From Bacteroidaceae bacterium (GTDB lineage Bacteria > Bacteroidota > Bacteroidia > Bacteroidales > Bacteroidaceae), in NCBI GenBank assembly GCA_017557635.1, contig JAFYYH010000021.1, forward strand, positions 360,363-424,362: a DNA stretch of 64,000 nucleotides, read 5' to 3'. A program made the translations under genes and the position numbers. The notes beneath the pieces are model-generated. The model saw only the letters and a program-made list of their open reading frames with translations, had not been told where the DNA came from and did no database searches. The first letter of the stretch is position 1. Every line of letters begins with the position of its first letter. This document shows, piece by piece, positions 36,238 to 44,373 of this stretch.

Positions 36238-36309
36238 TTTTCAAAATAGTTAATCGTTAATAATGTATATTGCTAACAGTTGGTAAGGCCTTTCCATTCC
36301 GTAACAATG

Positions 36310-36317
36310 CAAATATA
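36310..36317 (-). promoter_or_regulatory. -7 element (TATATTTG) upstream of DUF3853
   Basis: Exact TAnnTTTG on the minus strand, 72 bp before the start codon. No matching -33 seen. Confidence 0.4.
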
Positions 36318-36350
36318 AATAAAAAGCCGGTGCCACGCAGGCATCCGGCC
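36318..36350 (-). terminator. Terminator of the VTC/DUF4956 operon
   Basis: On the minus strand a GC-rich imperfect stem (GGCCGGATGCC / GGCACCGGC) is followed by TTTTTATTT. It lies about 60 bp after the last gene of the operon. Confidence 0.65.
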
Positions 36351-36408
36351 TTGTTCCAACTTCATGTTCTTTTAATTAATTGTCGAAATTTTATGGGTGA
36401 AGCGGAAC

Positions 36409-36771
36409 CTATTTTACAATCTTGATGGTGCGGTTGCCGGTTTTCAGCAGATAGATACCCGGTGTAAGGTCATTCAGGTCGAATGGCTTGTCACAACTGA
36501 TGTTGGTGTGGGTCTTGACGGGGCGACCGCTCAGATCGTAGATGGTGTATGTGTCTTCAAACTGAAGTTTCTCTGCTTCAGAGAGCTTAAGGCTCTTGGT
36601 TGAACCGTCGGAATAGGTGGTAACGACGTTGCCGTCCTTGAATGCTATCTTGCGGAGATTGTCAAGTTCCAGATTCTGCGTGAGGCTGTCTTTGGCTGCA
36701 GACGCGGTATCCTGACTGAATGAAGGTACAGTCAGAAGGGCAGTCAGAGCAAAAAGGAGCAGCCTTCTCAT
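36409..36771 (-). CDS. Small exported protein with a T9SS type A-like C-terminal domain
   Basis: A 120-residue protein with a signal peptide (MRRLLLFALTALLTVPSFSQ). The last 45 residues match the pattern of the type IX secretion C-terminal domain: YTIYDLSGRPVKTHTN, then LTPGIYLLKTGNRTIKIVK. Between them is a short KDG/YSDG segment (IAFKDGNVVTTYSDG) typical of Bacteroidota secretion tails. There is almost no cargo, so it looks like a sorting domain with a short head. An in-frame ATG at 36786 would overlap the DUF2490 gene; 36771 avoids this. It is the last gene of the VTC operon. T9SS genes porW and porX are in the same window. Confidence 0.7.
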   Translation of the reverse strand: MRRLLLFALTALLTVPSFSQDTASAAKDSLTQNLELDNLRKIAFKDGNVVTTYSDGSTKSLKLSEAEKLQFEDTYTIYDLSGRPVKTHTNISCDKPFDLNDLTPGIYLLKTGNRTIKIVK

Positions 36772-36775
36772 AAGG

Positions 36776-37648
36776 TCAGAAATCAAATTTGTAACTCAGG
36801 CAGATGAATGAACCCGCAGGCTCGTCATCATCATGTTGGTTCTGCCACATGTACGCCACCTCAAAGTTATGCATTTTCTTGAAACTGAATTCAACACCTG
36901 CTGTTAATCTTGATTTTTGGGCAGTGAAGCCGTTGTCAAGGCCGTGGAACAGTTCATATGACACAAACGGGTCATACTTCCAGTGAGGAATGTCGTAATC
37001 CAGGCTTACCTTTGAACGGAGTACTCTCTTGTCGGATGCCGCTTTGACGGTTACATCGTTACGGATATAATAGTCAGTTCCGGTTATGTTGCGGTAACCT
37101 TTGCCCGCCCAGTTTGTCTGACCGTCATCATACCTGTATTTGTCAACATTATAACTCGCACTGTCAGTGTGGGTGAACTGGTAAGACTCACGCAGTGAAA
37201 TCTTGAAACGTCCCACCTCCAAAGCAGCCTGCACTGAGGCCGATATGCGGTGACGCTTGTCAACATATGAGTCCTTCAGGTTGAAGTCATATTTGTTGTC
37301 CAGATAGTACTGGGGCTCCAACTTGTTTTCAACGCCTTCATCATCATCCTTGTACTTGGTTGACCAGTCGTTGTAGACGTTCATGAACTTGTATCCCAGA
37401 CCGGCCTTTACGGTAAAGGTCTTGGCTTCGTTACGGTACAGGCGCTTGTCCAAAGAGAGACCTATGCTCCAACGGTCTGTATTCTTGAAATTGTCAGTCT
37501 GATAGTATTTGGCCTCGACTCCTGCGTCAAGACCTTTGGTTATCTTCTTCTCGACTCCTATGCTGCTGCGCAAGCCCCAGTTGGACTGGGCCGATATGGA
37601 CGCAGACAAAACAAGCATGCTTACGGCTGTAAGAAATAGCTTTTTCAT
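36776..37648 (-). CDS. DUF2490 outer-membrane beta-barrel-like protein
   Basis: A 290-residue exported protein (signal peptide ending SISAQ). The body alternates in a beta-barrel pattern (WSIGLSLDKRLY, FTVKAGLGYKFMNVY, KISLRESYQFTH, AGVEFSFKKMHNFEVAYMW) and ends in the aromatic CLSYKFDF, typical of an outer-membrane barrel. The family has no known function. Its start overlaps the DUF4956 stop by 4 bp. Confidence 0.8.
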   Translation of the reverse strand: MKKLFLTAVSMLVLSASISAQSNWGLRSSIGVEKKITKGLDAGVEAKYYQTDNFKNTDRWSIGLSLDKRLYRNEAKTFTVKAGLGYKFMNVYNDWSTKYKDDDEGVENKLEPQYYLDNKYDFNLKDSYVDKRHRISASVQAALEVGRFKISLRESYQFTHTDSASYNVDKYRYDDGQTNWAGKGYRNITGTDYYIRNDVTVKAASDKRVLRSKVSLDYDIPHWKYDPFVSYELFHGLDNGFTAQKSRLTAGVEFSFKKMHNFEVAYMWQNQHDDDEPAGSFICLSYKFDF

Positions 37649-38403
37649 TTGATCTTACCGGTTTTCATTACAGAATCGATGGTGCCGAACTCATCCATGA
37701 TGGGCTCGTAGTAGATCTTGATGATTGCCGAGTCCTTAAGGAAATCCACGTTACCAACCTCAATGCGGATGATCTTGAGGCCAAGACGTTTTTCCAGGTC
37801 GGCCTTGAGTTCATCCTCCTTTCCGTGTGCAACAAGTTTTACATTGTCATACTTGATGAGTTTGGAGGGAACATGCTTCATCCACTTGGTGTTCTCGCAG
37901 ATGGCCAGGGCGATGATGAAAATCAGATTGGTGCCCAGGAGCTCGAAATAACTTACGCTCGTGGCCAGTCCGTTGATTGCCGCTACGGCAATGATTACGA
38001 ACATATAGGTCATCTCACGGATGGGAACCTGTTCGGTTCGGTACTTGATAATGCCGAAAATGGCAAACAGACCCAGCGCGAATCCGATCTTGAGTTTTAC
38101 TCCGCCCATCAGATAGATGAGCAGGAATATGCTCACTCCGATGATTGAGAATGTAAAGTAATAGTCACGTCTTTTGGCCTTGGGGTAATAGAATGCGTGA
38201 ACGATGATTCCGATGGTAATCACGTTGATGAGGAGACGCATTACCATCTCCCATACGCTTGACCATGCAGGCCAGAACGGGGTTGCACCGAGTGATGAGA
38301 ACAGGCCTTCGGCCTCATCGCCGAACAGCTCTTCCTCCTCGGATGCTGCTGCAGCCAGCTGGCTAAGTCCGCCCGCCAGCGGGGCTAAAAAATTCAAAAG
38401 CAT
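37645..38403 (-). CDS. DUF4956 membrane protein
   Basis: A 252-residue protein. After an acidic N-terminal stretch come about four or five membrane helices (residues 50-170), then a soluble alpha/beta domain of about 80 residues (KLVAHGKEDELKADLEKRLGLKIIRIEVGNVDFLKDSA). This matches DUF4956, which is widely encoded beside VTC-domain proteins. It is presumed to be the membrane partner of the VTC catalytic protein. Its start overlaps the VTC gene by 10 bp. Confidence 0.82.
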   Translation of the reverse strand: MLLNFLAPLAGGLSQLAAAASEEEELFGDEAEGLFSSLGATPFWPAWSSVWEMVMRLLINVITIGIIVHAFYYPKAKRRDYYFTFSIIGVSIFLLIYLMGGVKLKIGFALGLFAIFGIIKYRTEQVPIREMTYMFVIIAVAAINGLATSVSYFELLGTNLIFIIALAICENTKWMKHVPSKLIKYDNVKLVAHGKEDELKADLEKRLGLKIIRIEVGNVDFLKDSAIIKIYYEPIMDEFGTIDSVMKTGKIK

Positions 38404-39164
38404 ATTGATGTCAGTTTTTCTATTTTCCTTATTCTTTCATTGAACATGTTGCGCTTGATTCCTGGTGTTGTCAGCGCCATTCCGATGCAGTACTTGCTGA
38501 ATCCGCTCGGGAAGATACGGAGTTCACGCAACAGGTCCTGTATGGGTGAGTATGTATTGCCGTCACGTTTTACTTCAATCACCACCAGATTGTCCATGCT
38601 TTTATCCAGGCCGGTCTCCACATTATGGAACGATAGTTCGCGGTCTATGGTCAGGCGCTCTGTCTTGGCATTGTTCACCAGGGTTATACGCTTGAAGTGG
38701 TTTGCCACTTTCGGCATCATGTCACTAAGCGGTATGGGAAGCATTGCATGCTCCTGCAGGAACTCTGCAGCGCCCTCCTGCACGTATGTATCGGCCCCTG
38801 TCAGGTGGATGCGTTTTTTCTTGGTGCGTCCGTGGTTGTTCTTGAGTTTTACCTCAAAGAAATTGTCTCCGGTGTCAACATAAGTGCGGATGCGGACCTT
38901 CTGTCTTGTAAGACGTCCGTTATGGTGGTTCAGGTACATGGTGTTGAACCTGTCATCAAGATACTGGGTGGAATACTCCGACTGCCTGATTCCGTTTATG
39001 GACTGAACCATATACTGGTCCCTGGCCAGTTCAAGCAGCCTGCCAAGTTGATGTTCATTGGCCAGGTACTTGCTGTCAATCCTGTTCATGAGACGTATGG
39101 AAGACATCTCATCAAGGGATATGGTGTTGAATCCTTCAAGAATTTTTGCACAATCGGTCAGCAT
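38394..39164 (-). CDS. VTC domain polyphosphate polymerase-like protein
   Basis: A 256-residue protein of the VTC/triphosphate tunnel fold. Tunnel residues expected for polyphosphate synthesis are visible: RIDSKY (28-33), VRIRTY (Arg91, Arg93), EVKLKNNHGRTKKKR (Glu104, Lys106 and the basic run) and IEVKRD (Glu197, Lys199). Yeast Vtc4 uses such a tunnel to build polyphosphate from ATP. Activity in this bacterial form is inferred. It heads an operon with DUF4956, DUF2490 and a T9SS-tailed small protein. Confidence 0.82.
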   Translation of the reverse strand: MLTDCAKILEGFNTISLDEMSSIRLMNRIDSKYLANEHQLGRLLELARDQYMVQSINGIRQSEYSTQYLDDRFNTMYLNHHNGRLTRQKVRIRTYVDTGDNFFEVKLKNNHGRTKKKRIHLTGADTYVQEGAAEFLQEHAMLPIPLSDMMPKVANHFKRITLVNNAKTERLTIDRELSFHNVETGLDKSMDNLVVIEVKRDGNTYSPIQDLLRELRIFPSGFSKYCIGMALTTPGIKRNMFNERIRKIEKLTSICF

Positions 39165-39190
39165 CAGGTCATTCTAATTTTATGGTGACG

Positions 39191-39222
39191 CAAATTTACT
39201 AATTAAATGCGGTTAATTGAAA
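39191..39222 (-). promoter_or_regulatory. Probable promoter of the VTC operon
   Basis: On the minus strand TAAATTTG (39198-39191) is an exact -7 match, with TTTC at 39222-39219 as a one-off -33 at 20-bp spacing. It overlaps the frr promoter region on the other strand. Confidence 0.5.
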
Positions 39223-39232
39223 GAAAATGGTT

Positions 39233-39240
39233 TATCTTTG
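39233..39240 (+). promoter_or_regulatory. -7 element (TATCTTTG) of frr
   Basis: Exact TAnnTTTG match, 24 bp before the frr ATG at 39265. It rules out the earlier in-frame ATG at 39217. Confidence 0.5.
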
Positions 39241-39264
39241 CTTTATCGTAATAAAGTCAAAGTT

Positions 39265-39825
39265 ATGTTAGATGTAAATATTTGTCTCAGCGAAGCTGAG
39301 GAGCAGATGGAAATGGCCATCATGCATCTTGAGGATGAGTTCGCCCATATCCGTGCCGGCAAGGCCAATATCCGCATCCTGGATGATATCCGTGTTGACT
39401 CTTACGGATCAATGGTTGCGCTCAACAACGTTGCAGCGCTTTCCACTCCTGATCCCCGTACCATCGCAATCCGCCCCTGGGACAAGAACATGATCAAGGT
39501 AATTGAGAAGGCTATCATCGACTCTGCAGTAGGAATCATGCCCACCAACAACGGTGAGGTTATCCGTCTGGCCATTCCCCCTCTCACAGAGGAGCGCCGT
39601 CGTGACCTGGTAAAGCAGAGCGGTAAGGTTAATGAGGAGTCCAAGATCTCCATCCGCAACAGCCGTCGTAACACTCTTGATATTCTCAAGAAGGCTCAGA
39701 AGGACGGACTCCCCGAGGATGCCGAGAAGGATGCCGAGGAGAAGCTCCAGAAACTTCACGACAAGTACATCAAGAAGGCCGATGAGCTCTTTGCCGAGAA
39801 GGAAAAGGAGATCATGACCGTCTAA
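39265..39825 (+). CDS. frr: Ribosome recycling factor
   Basis: A 186-residue protein that frees ribosomes after termination together with EF-G. Family signatures are [29 protein letters not shown], the [12 protein letters not shown] segment and [17 protein letters not shown]. Length is exactly normal. The start at 39265 (MLDVNICL) is chosen over 39217 because of the -7 element between them. rsgA follows after 7 bp. Confidence 0.95.
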   Translation: MLDVNICLSEAEEQMEMAIMHLEDEFAHIRAGKANIRILDDIRVDSYGSMVALNNVAALSTPDPRTIAIRPWDKNMIKVIEKAIIDSAVGIMPTNNGEVIRLAIPPLTEERRRDLVKQSGKVNEESKISIRNSRRNTLDILKKAQKDGLPEDAEKDAEEKLQKLHDKYIKKADELFAEKEKEIMTV

Positions 39826-39832
39826 GCTGCCC

Positions 39833-40768
39833 ATGCGCGGATTAGTTATTCGTAATACAGGCAGCAGTTATCTGGTACGTTCAGATGACGGACGAGACCA
39901 GGAGTGCCGTATAAAGGGAACATTCCGCATCAAAGGCATAAAAAGTACAAACCCCGTAGCCGTCGGCGACTATGTGGAGTATGCTCCGGCACGTGAAGGC
40001 GAGCCGGCATACATAACAAATATTGAGGAACGCAGGAACTACATAATCCGGCGTTCCTCTAATCTTTCCAAACAGTCACACATACTGGCCTGCAACCTGG
40101 ACCAGTGCATGCTGGTGGTTACCGTCAACCATCCGGTGACATCGACCGTTTTCATCGACAGATTCCTGGCATCGGCCTGGGCATACAGAGTACCGGTTAT
40201 ACTGGTATTCAATAAGTCGGACCTGCTGAATGAAGAGGATAAGGCAACATTGCAGGAGCTGTTCACGCTTTATAGGGAGATTGGTTATGACTGCATCCAG
40301 TGTGACGCCCTTCACGGTGACGGAACCGAAAACGTCCGTGCCGCCCTGAAGGACAAAGTCACTCTGATAGCAGGCAACTCGGGAGTCGGCAAGAGCACGC
40401 TCGTTAACCGCATATTGCCCGAACTCAACCAGCGCACCGGTGAGATATCCGAAAAACACGACACAGGTATGCACACCACCACATTCTCTGAAATGTTCCC
40501 CCTGCCGGAGGGAGGTTGGATAATCGATACTCCGGGCATCAAGGGATTCGGAACCTTTGACATGGAGCATGAGGAGATCAGCCACTATTTCCCCGAGATA
40601 TTCAAATACTCAGCTGACTGCCGCTACGGCAACTGCATGCATACGAACGAGCCCGACTGCGCCGTGAAACGTGCGGTGGAAACGGGAAAGATACATATAT
40701 CCCGATACACAAGCTATCTTAGCATGCTTGAGGATGAGGATGAAGGAAAGTATAGGAAGGATCTTTAA
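39833..40768 (+). CDS. rsgA: Ribosome small subunit-dependent GTPase A
   Basis: A 311-residue circularly permuted GTPase that helps mature the 30S subunit. Domain order is an OB fold at the N-terminus, then G4 (NKSD), G1 ([10 protein letters not shown]) and G3 (DTPG), and a C-terminal zinc domain with [17 protein letters not shown]. All motifs are intact. It is 7 bp after frr and probably co-transcribed with it. Confidence 0.95.
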   Translation: MRGLVIRNTGSSYLVRSDDGRDQECRIKGTFRIKGIKSTNPVAVGDYVEYAPAREGEPAYITNIEERRNYIIRRSSNLSKQSHILACNLDQCMLVVTVNHPVTSTVFIDRFLASAWAYRVPVILVFNKSDLLNEEDKATLQELFTLYREIGYDCIQCDALHGDGTENVRAALKDKVTLIAGNSGVGKSTLVNRILPELNQRTGEISEKHDTGMHTTTFSEMFPLPEGGWIIDTPGIKGFGTFDMEHEEISHYFPEIFKYSADCRYGNCMHTNEPDCAVKRAVETGKIHISRYTSYLSMLEDEDEGKYRKDL

Positions 40769-40771
40769 GAC

Positions 40772-41215
40772 TTATCTTTTTTTGCGGAAGAATTCCTGCA
40801 CAAATTCTGCGCATTCATCGGCCATTATACCTGATGTCACTTCTGTTTTGGGATGAAGTGCTTTGGGTGCAAAGAGCGAATATCCGCGTTTCTCGTCACT
40901 TGCTCCGTAAACCAGACGCTGTAACTGGGACCAGCCTATGGCTCCTGCGCACATGGTGCAGGGCTCAAGGGTTACATAAAGTGTGCATTGATCGAGATAT
41001 TTGCCTCCAAGATATGAGGCGGCGGCTGTGATAGCCTGCATCTCGGCGTGGGCAGTGACATCAGTGAGAGTCTCTGTGAGGTTATGTGCACGGGCTATCA
41101 CCATACCCTTGCATACCACCACGGCTCCTACCGGTATCTCACCTTCGGAGGCAGCGGTCTTTGCCTCATCCAAGGCCATTTTCATGAACCTGATATCCTG
41201 CTCCTCCTGTGTCAT
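40772..41215 (-). CDS. tadA: tRNA-specific adenosine deaminase (nucleoside deaminase)
   Basis: A 147-residue zinc deaminase with HAEMQAI and PCTMCAGAI, the two metal and catalytic motifs. It is expected to convert A34 to inosine in tRNA-Arg. Its start overlaps the stop of the small upstream gene by 4 bp, and it ends 4 bp from the convergent rsgA stop. Confidence 0.92.
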   Translation of the reverse strand: MTQEEQDIRFMKMALDEAKTAASEGEIPVGAVVVCKGMVIARAHNLTETLTDVTAHAEMQAITAAASYLGGKYLDQCTLYVTLEPCTMCAGAIGWSQLQRLVYGASDEKRGYSLFAPKALHPKTEVTSGIMADECAEFVQEFFRKKR

Positions 41216-41418
41216 CGGCGCATCTCCTGTTCGTTGAACAGAGTAGGATAATCCTGATCCAGATTCTTGATGATGAAAGTGATGAGAGTCTCTCTCATCC
41301 AGCGGCTACGGTTTCCTATCCTGTATTTACGCAGATAATTTTCAATTGTCTGCTTCTCGTCGGCATTGACCAGGAAACTGTAACGCTCGTTTCTTACAGA
41401 ATGTTCCTTCTTATCCAT
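41212..41418 (-). CDS. Small uncharacterised protein, possibly ribbon-helix-helix
   Basis: A 68-residue protein rich in charged residues. It has a short strand-like segment (RYSFLVNADEKQ), two helices, then NRSRWMRETLITFIIKN, which resembles the second helix of Arc/MetJ-type ribbon-helix-helix proteins. I do not recognise the family with certainty. It overlaps tadA by 4 bp and so is translationally coupled to it. A DNA- or RNA-binding role is possible. Confidence 0.6.
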   Translation of the reverse strand: MDKKEHSVRNERYSFLVNADEKQTIENYLRKYRIGNRSRWMRETLITFIIKNLDQDYPTLFNEQEMRR

Positions 41419-41468
41419 AATTACCTACGAAGATATTGATTTTAAGCCACAATGCCACAGATTATCGT

Positions 41469-41476
41469 TAAATTTG
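41469..41476 (+). promoter_or_regulatory. -7 element (TAAATTTG) of the yraN operon
   Basis: Exact TAnnTTTG match 20 bp before the yraN start. No -33 match. Confidence 0.45.
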
Positions 41477-41496
41477 CGTTATAAAACCTATAGGCT

Positions 41497-41865
41497 ATGG
41501 CAAAACACAACATTTTGGGAAAAGAAGGCGAGAACTATGCGGCCGACTACCTTGACGAGCAGGGTTATGAGATTCTGGATCGCAACTGGATGTGCGGGCA
41601 CAAGGACCTGGACATAGTGGCATCCAAGGAAGGAACGCTGGTGTTCGTCGAGGTCAAAACACGAAGCACCATGGATTGGGGAGACCCTGAGGAGGCGGTA
41701 AATGAAAAGAAGATAAGGAATCTGGTTCATGCGGCCGATGCCTACATACGTTACAACCGCCTTGACATGGATGTGAGGTTTGACATTATATCCATCATAA
41801 TGGATGACACGGGATTTTATAGAGTTGAACATATAGAACAGGCGTTTTTTCCGCCGGTGGAATGA
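41497..41865 (+). CDS. YraN family (UPF0102) endonuclease-fold protein
   Basis: A 122-residue protein with the PD-(D/E)XK-like pattern of UPF0102: GEnYAADYLDEQGYEILDRNW, then HKDLDIVASKEGTLVFVEVKTRS. The Asp, Glu and Lys of the nuclease core are present. The cellular role is unknown. It overlaps birA by 4 bp. Confidence 0.88.
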   Translation: MAKHNILGKEGENYAADYLDEQGYEILDRNWMCGHKDLDIVASKEGTLVFVEVKTRSTMDWGDPEEAVNEKKIRNLVHAADAYIRYNRLDMDVRFDIISIIMDDTGFYRVEHIEQAFFPPVE

Positions 41866-42623
41866 TGAAAAATATCAAATGGCACAGGAGTGACAGCATA
41901 GGTTCTACCAACACCTATCTGCGAGAGTTGAAGGGCGGTGATCCCGCTTTTGAATATGAGGTGGCTGTATCCTCTTTCCAGACTGCGGGACGTGGCCAGA
42001 AGGGCAATACCTGGGAGTCTGAGGCCGGAAAGAACCTGCTGTTCAGCATACTTGCACATCCGGGAAACCTTAAGGTCCAGGAACAGTTCTACATCTCTGA
42101 GGCTATAGCACTTGCGGTATCGGACAGCGTGATGGAGGCCATCGGCCCCGAGTATGCCGGCGATGTATCGGTGAAATGGTCAAATGATGTCTATTGGAAG
42201 GACTACAAGATGGCTGGTATTCTGATTGAGAACACGCTACAGGGCAGCTCCATCCTGGATACGGTTGCAGGTGTAGGACTGGATGTCAATCAGGAGGTTT
42301 TTGTAAGTGATGCCCCCAACCCTATATCACTTAAGAACATCACAGGTAAAGAGTTTGACCTGGAGGCACTTTTAAATGACATAATTTCCCGTTTCATCGG
42401 CTATATGGAGCTCCCGGCCGGCAGGCGTCCTGAGGTGGACCGTCTGTACCGAAGCCGTCTTTACCGTCGCGAAGGAATTCACGGATTCCGCGATGGAAAC
42501 GGCGAATTCAGAGCCTCGATAGAGGGCATCCGTCCCGACGGCTGTCTGATGCTGCTGACTGACGACGGTGAACACAGGGTATATGAATTCAAGCAGGTTC
42601 AGTTCATCCTGAATGAAAAATGA
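41862..42623 (+). CDS. birA: Biotin--[acetyl-CoA-carboxylase] ligase
   Basis: A 253-residue single-domain biotin protein ligase. Motifs are SIGSTNTYLRE, FQTAGRGQKGNTWESEAGKNLLFS (biotinyl-AMP loop) and KWSNDVYWKDYKMAGILIEN. There is no N-terminal winged helix, so it cannot act as the BirA repressor of E. coli. It attaches biotin to carboxylase carrier proteins. It overlaps yraN and precedes pyrH by 30 bp. Confidence 0.92.
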   Translation: MMKNIKWHRSDSIGSTNTYLRELKGGDPAFEYEVAVSSFQTAGRGQKGNTWESEAGKNLLFSILAHPGNLKVQEQFYISEAIALAVSDSVMEAIGPEYAGDVSVKWSNDVYWKDYKMAGILIENTLQGSSILDTVAGVGLDVNQEVFVSDAPNPISLKNITGKEFDLEALLNDIISRFIGYMELPAGRRPEVDRLYRSRLYRREGIHGFRDGNGEFRASIEGIRPDGCLMLLTDDGEHRVYEFKQVQFILNEK

Positions 42624-42653
42624 CTACATTCGCACAACGAAACAACTTATAAT

Positions 42654-43364
42654 ATGGCAAGGTTTAAAAGGATATTGCTCAAGCTCAGCGGCGAGAGCCT
42701 GATGGGTGAGCAGAAATACGGAATAGACGAGAAACGTCTGGGTGAGTATGCACAGCAGATAAAGGAGATTCACGACATGGGCGTGCAGATAGGCATCGTG
42801 ATTGGCGGCGGTAACATTTTCCGCGGTCTCAAGGGTGCAGGTAAGGGCTTTGACCGTGTCAAGGGTGACCAGATGGGTATGCTGGCAACCGTAATCAACG
42901 GTCTGGGACTGAGTTCGGCACTGACATCAATTGACTGCCCCAACAAGGTGCTCACCGCCATCCGCATGGAGCCCATCGGGGAGCTCTACTCAAAGTGGAA
43001 AGCCATTGACGCAATGGAGCAGGGACAGGTAGCCATCCTGGTTGGAGGTACCGGCAATCCTTACTTCACCACCGATACCGGTTCATCACTGCGCGGAATT
43101 GAGATCGAGGCCGATGTAATGCTCAAGGGTACCCGCGTGGACGGTGTTTACACCGCAGATCCCGAGAAGGATCCCACAGCTGTAAAGTTCGATGAAATCA
43201 CATTTGATGAGATTTACAACCGTAACCTCAAGGTGATGGACCTTACCGCCACCACAATGTGTAAGGAGAACGGTCTGTCAATCTACGTCTTCAACATGGA
43301 TATACCCGGTAACCTCAAGAAGGTGATAGCGGGTGAGCCGATAGGCACTCTGGTGCACAAGTAA
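42654..43364 (+). CDS. pyrH: UMP kinase
   Basis: A 236-residue amino acid kinase-fold enzyme that phosphorylates UMP to UDP. Motifs are RILLKLSGESLMG at the N-terminus, GIVIGGGNIFRG, GTGNPYFTTDT and the DGVYTADPEKDP segment near residue 165. Length and motifs are normal. It ends at a strong bidirectional terminator. Confidence 0.96.
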   Translation: MARFKRILLKLSGESLMGEQKYGIDEKRLGEYAQQIKEIHDMGVQIGIVIGGGNIFRGLKGAGKGFDRVKGDQMGMLATVINGLGLSSALTSIDCPNKVLTAIRMEPIGELYSKWKAIDAMEQGQVAILVGGTGNPYFTTDTGSSLRGIEIEADVMLKGTRVDGVYTADPEKDPTAVKFDEITFDEIYNRNLKVMDLTATTMCKENGLSIYVFNMDIPGNLKKVIAGEPIGTLVHK

Positions 43365-43369
43365 AAATG

Positions 43370-43394
43370 AAGGGGAGCCCGATCGGCTCCCCTT
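43370..43394. terminator. Bidirectional terminator between pyrH and the DUF4834 gene
   Basis: A perfect 10-bp stem AAGGGGAGCC / GGCTCCCCTT with a 5-nt loop, followed by TTCTTTTATTT. It lies between two converging genes. Confidence 0.88.
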
Positions 43395-43398
43395 TCTT

Positions 43399-43632
43399 TT
43401 ATTTCTTCTTTACCTCTTCAAAATCCACATACTCTCCGTCGGAGTCTGAGTAGACTTTCTTTTTCTTGCGGTCCCGACGGCGAATGGTCTGCTCTCCCTG
43501 CGAACGGTCTCCTTTGCGGAATAATCCTACTACTGCGTTAAGGAATGATGCCAAAAGGTCGCGCGCAAACGTGAGTACTGCAAGCAGCACAAACATCAGG
43601 ATGAAAAGTATTATGAGAGCTAATGTAACCAT
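43399..43632 (-). CDS. DUF4834 family small membrane protein
   Basis: A 77-residue protein with one N-terminal membrane helix (residues 3-24), a second amphipathic stretch (FARDLLASFLNAVVGLFRKG), then a strongly basic run (RRRDRKKKKVY) and the SDGEYVDFEEVKKK end. This matches DUF4834, found across Bacteroidota. The function is unknown. It converges on pyrH. Confidence 0.8.
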   Translation of the reverse strand: MVTLALIILFILMFVLLAVLTFARDLLASFLNAVVGLFRKGDRSQGEQTIRRRDRKKKKVYSDSDGEYVDFEEVKKK

Positions 43633-43677
43633 CTGTATCCGTTTTCAACTATGACGGCAAAAAGCTTGCCTTGTTAA

Positions 43678-44370
43678 TCAATGCTGACCTTTTGTCAGAA
43701 TTGACAGTATGATATACCAGCCTATTACTGCGGCAAGTCCTCTTTCCTGAAGCAGGACGATGATAACGACGGAAACGATCAGGAATATGAATCGGATCTT
43801 GTTGTCGGCCCATTTGAGACTCTTGAACTTGAGTGAGAACATGGGAATCTCACTTACCATAAGTCCTGCAAACACTATAACGAGAATGCCTACAATCCAA
43901 GGTGCAGCGGGTACTGCGCTAAGGTCAAGCTGGAACAGACCGCACCAGAAAAGGGCGTTGGCGGGAACTGCCAGACCCAGGAACGATGATGTCTGGCGTT
44001 CGTCTATATTGAACTTGGCAAGACGGAGTGCTGCGAACACTACCAGTGCCAATCCTATGTACGGATAGATGGTTTCAAGAGCCTGACAGCCATAATTGAA
44101 CTGGCGCAGTGTCATAAGACATAACATGGCTGGAGCCAGGCCGAATGTGACAAGGTCTGCCAGTGAATCCAGCTCTTTGCCTAACGGGGAGTATGCCTTG
44201 ATGAGTCTGGCGGACAGGCCGTCGCAGAAATCAAAAAGCGCACCGGCAACAACCCAGATCAGGGTGTGCCATGCGTCGGCATGGAATGCGGCCATCACAG
44301 CCATGCATCCTGAAAGCAGGTTGCAGCATGTAATGGTATTGGGAATATGTCTTGTAATGCGGTTTGCCAT
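43678..44370 (-). CDS. pssA: CDP-diacylglycerol--serine O-phosphatidyltransferase
   Basis: A 230-residue membrane enzyme making phosphatidylserine. The CDP-alcohol phosphotransferase motif DFCDGLSAR...GKELDSLAD is present (about residues 47-72), with all its Asp residues. About six to eight membrane helices follow. It is 3 bp after psd, so both steps of phosphatidylethanolamine synthesis are encoded together. Confidence 0.94.
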   Translation of the reverse strand: MANRITRHIPNTITCCNLLSGCMAVMAAFHADAWHTLIWVVAGALFDFCDGLSARLIKAYSPLGKELDSLADLVTFGLAPAMLCLMTLRQFNYGCQALETIYPYIGLALVVFAALRLAKFNIDERQTSSFLGLAVPANALFWCGLFQLDLSAVPAAPWIVGILVIVFAGLMVSEIPMFSLKFKSLKWADNKIRFIFLIVSVVIIVLLQERGLAAVIGWYIILSILTKGQH

Positions 44371-44373
44371 TTC

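Noticed and set aside
35869-36249. Plus-strand open frame opposite the DUF3853 gene
   Set aside because: It is the antisense shadow of a recognisable DUF3853 protein and shows no domain pattern of its own.
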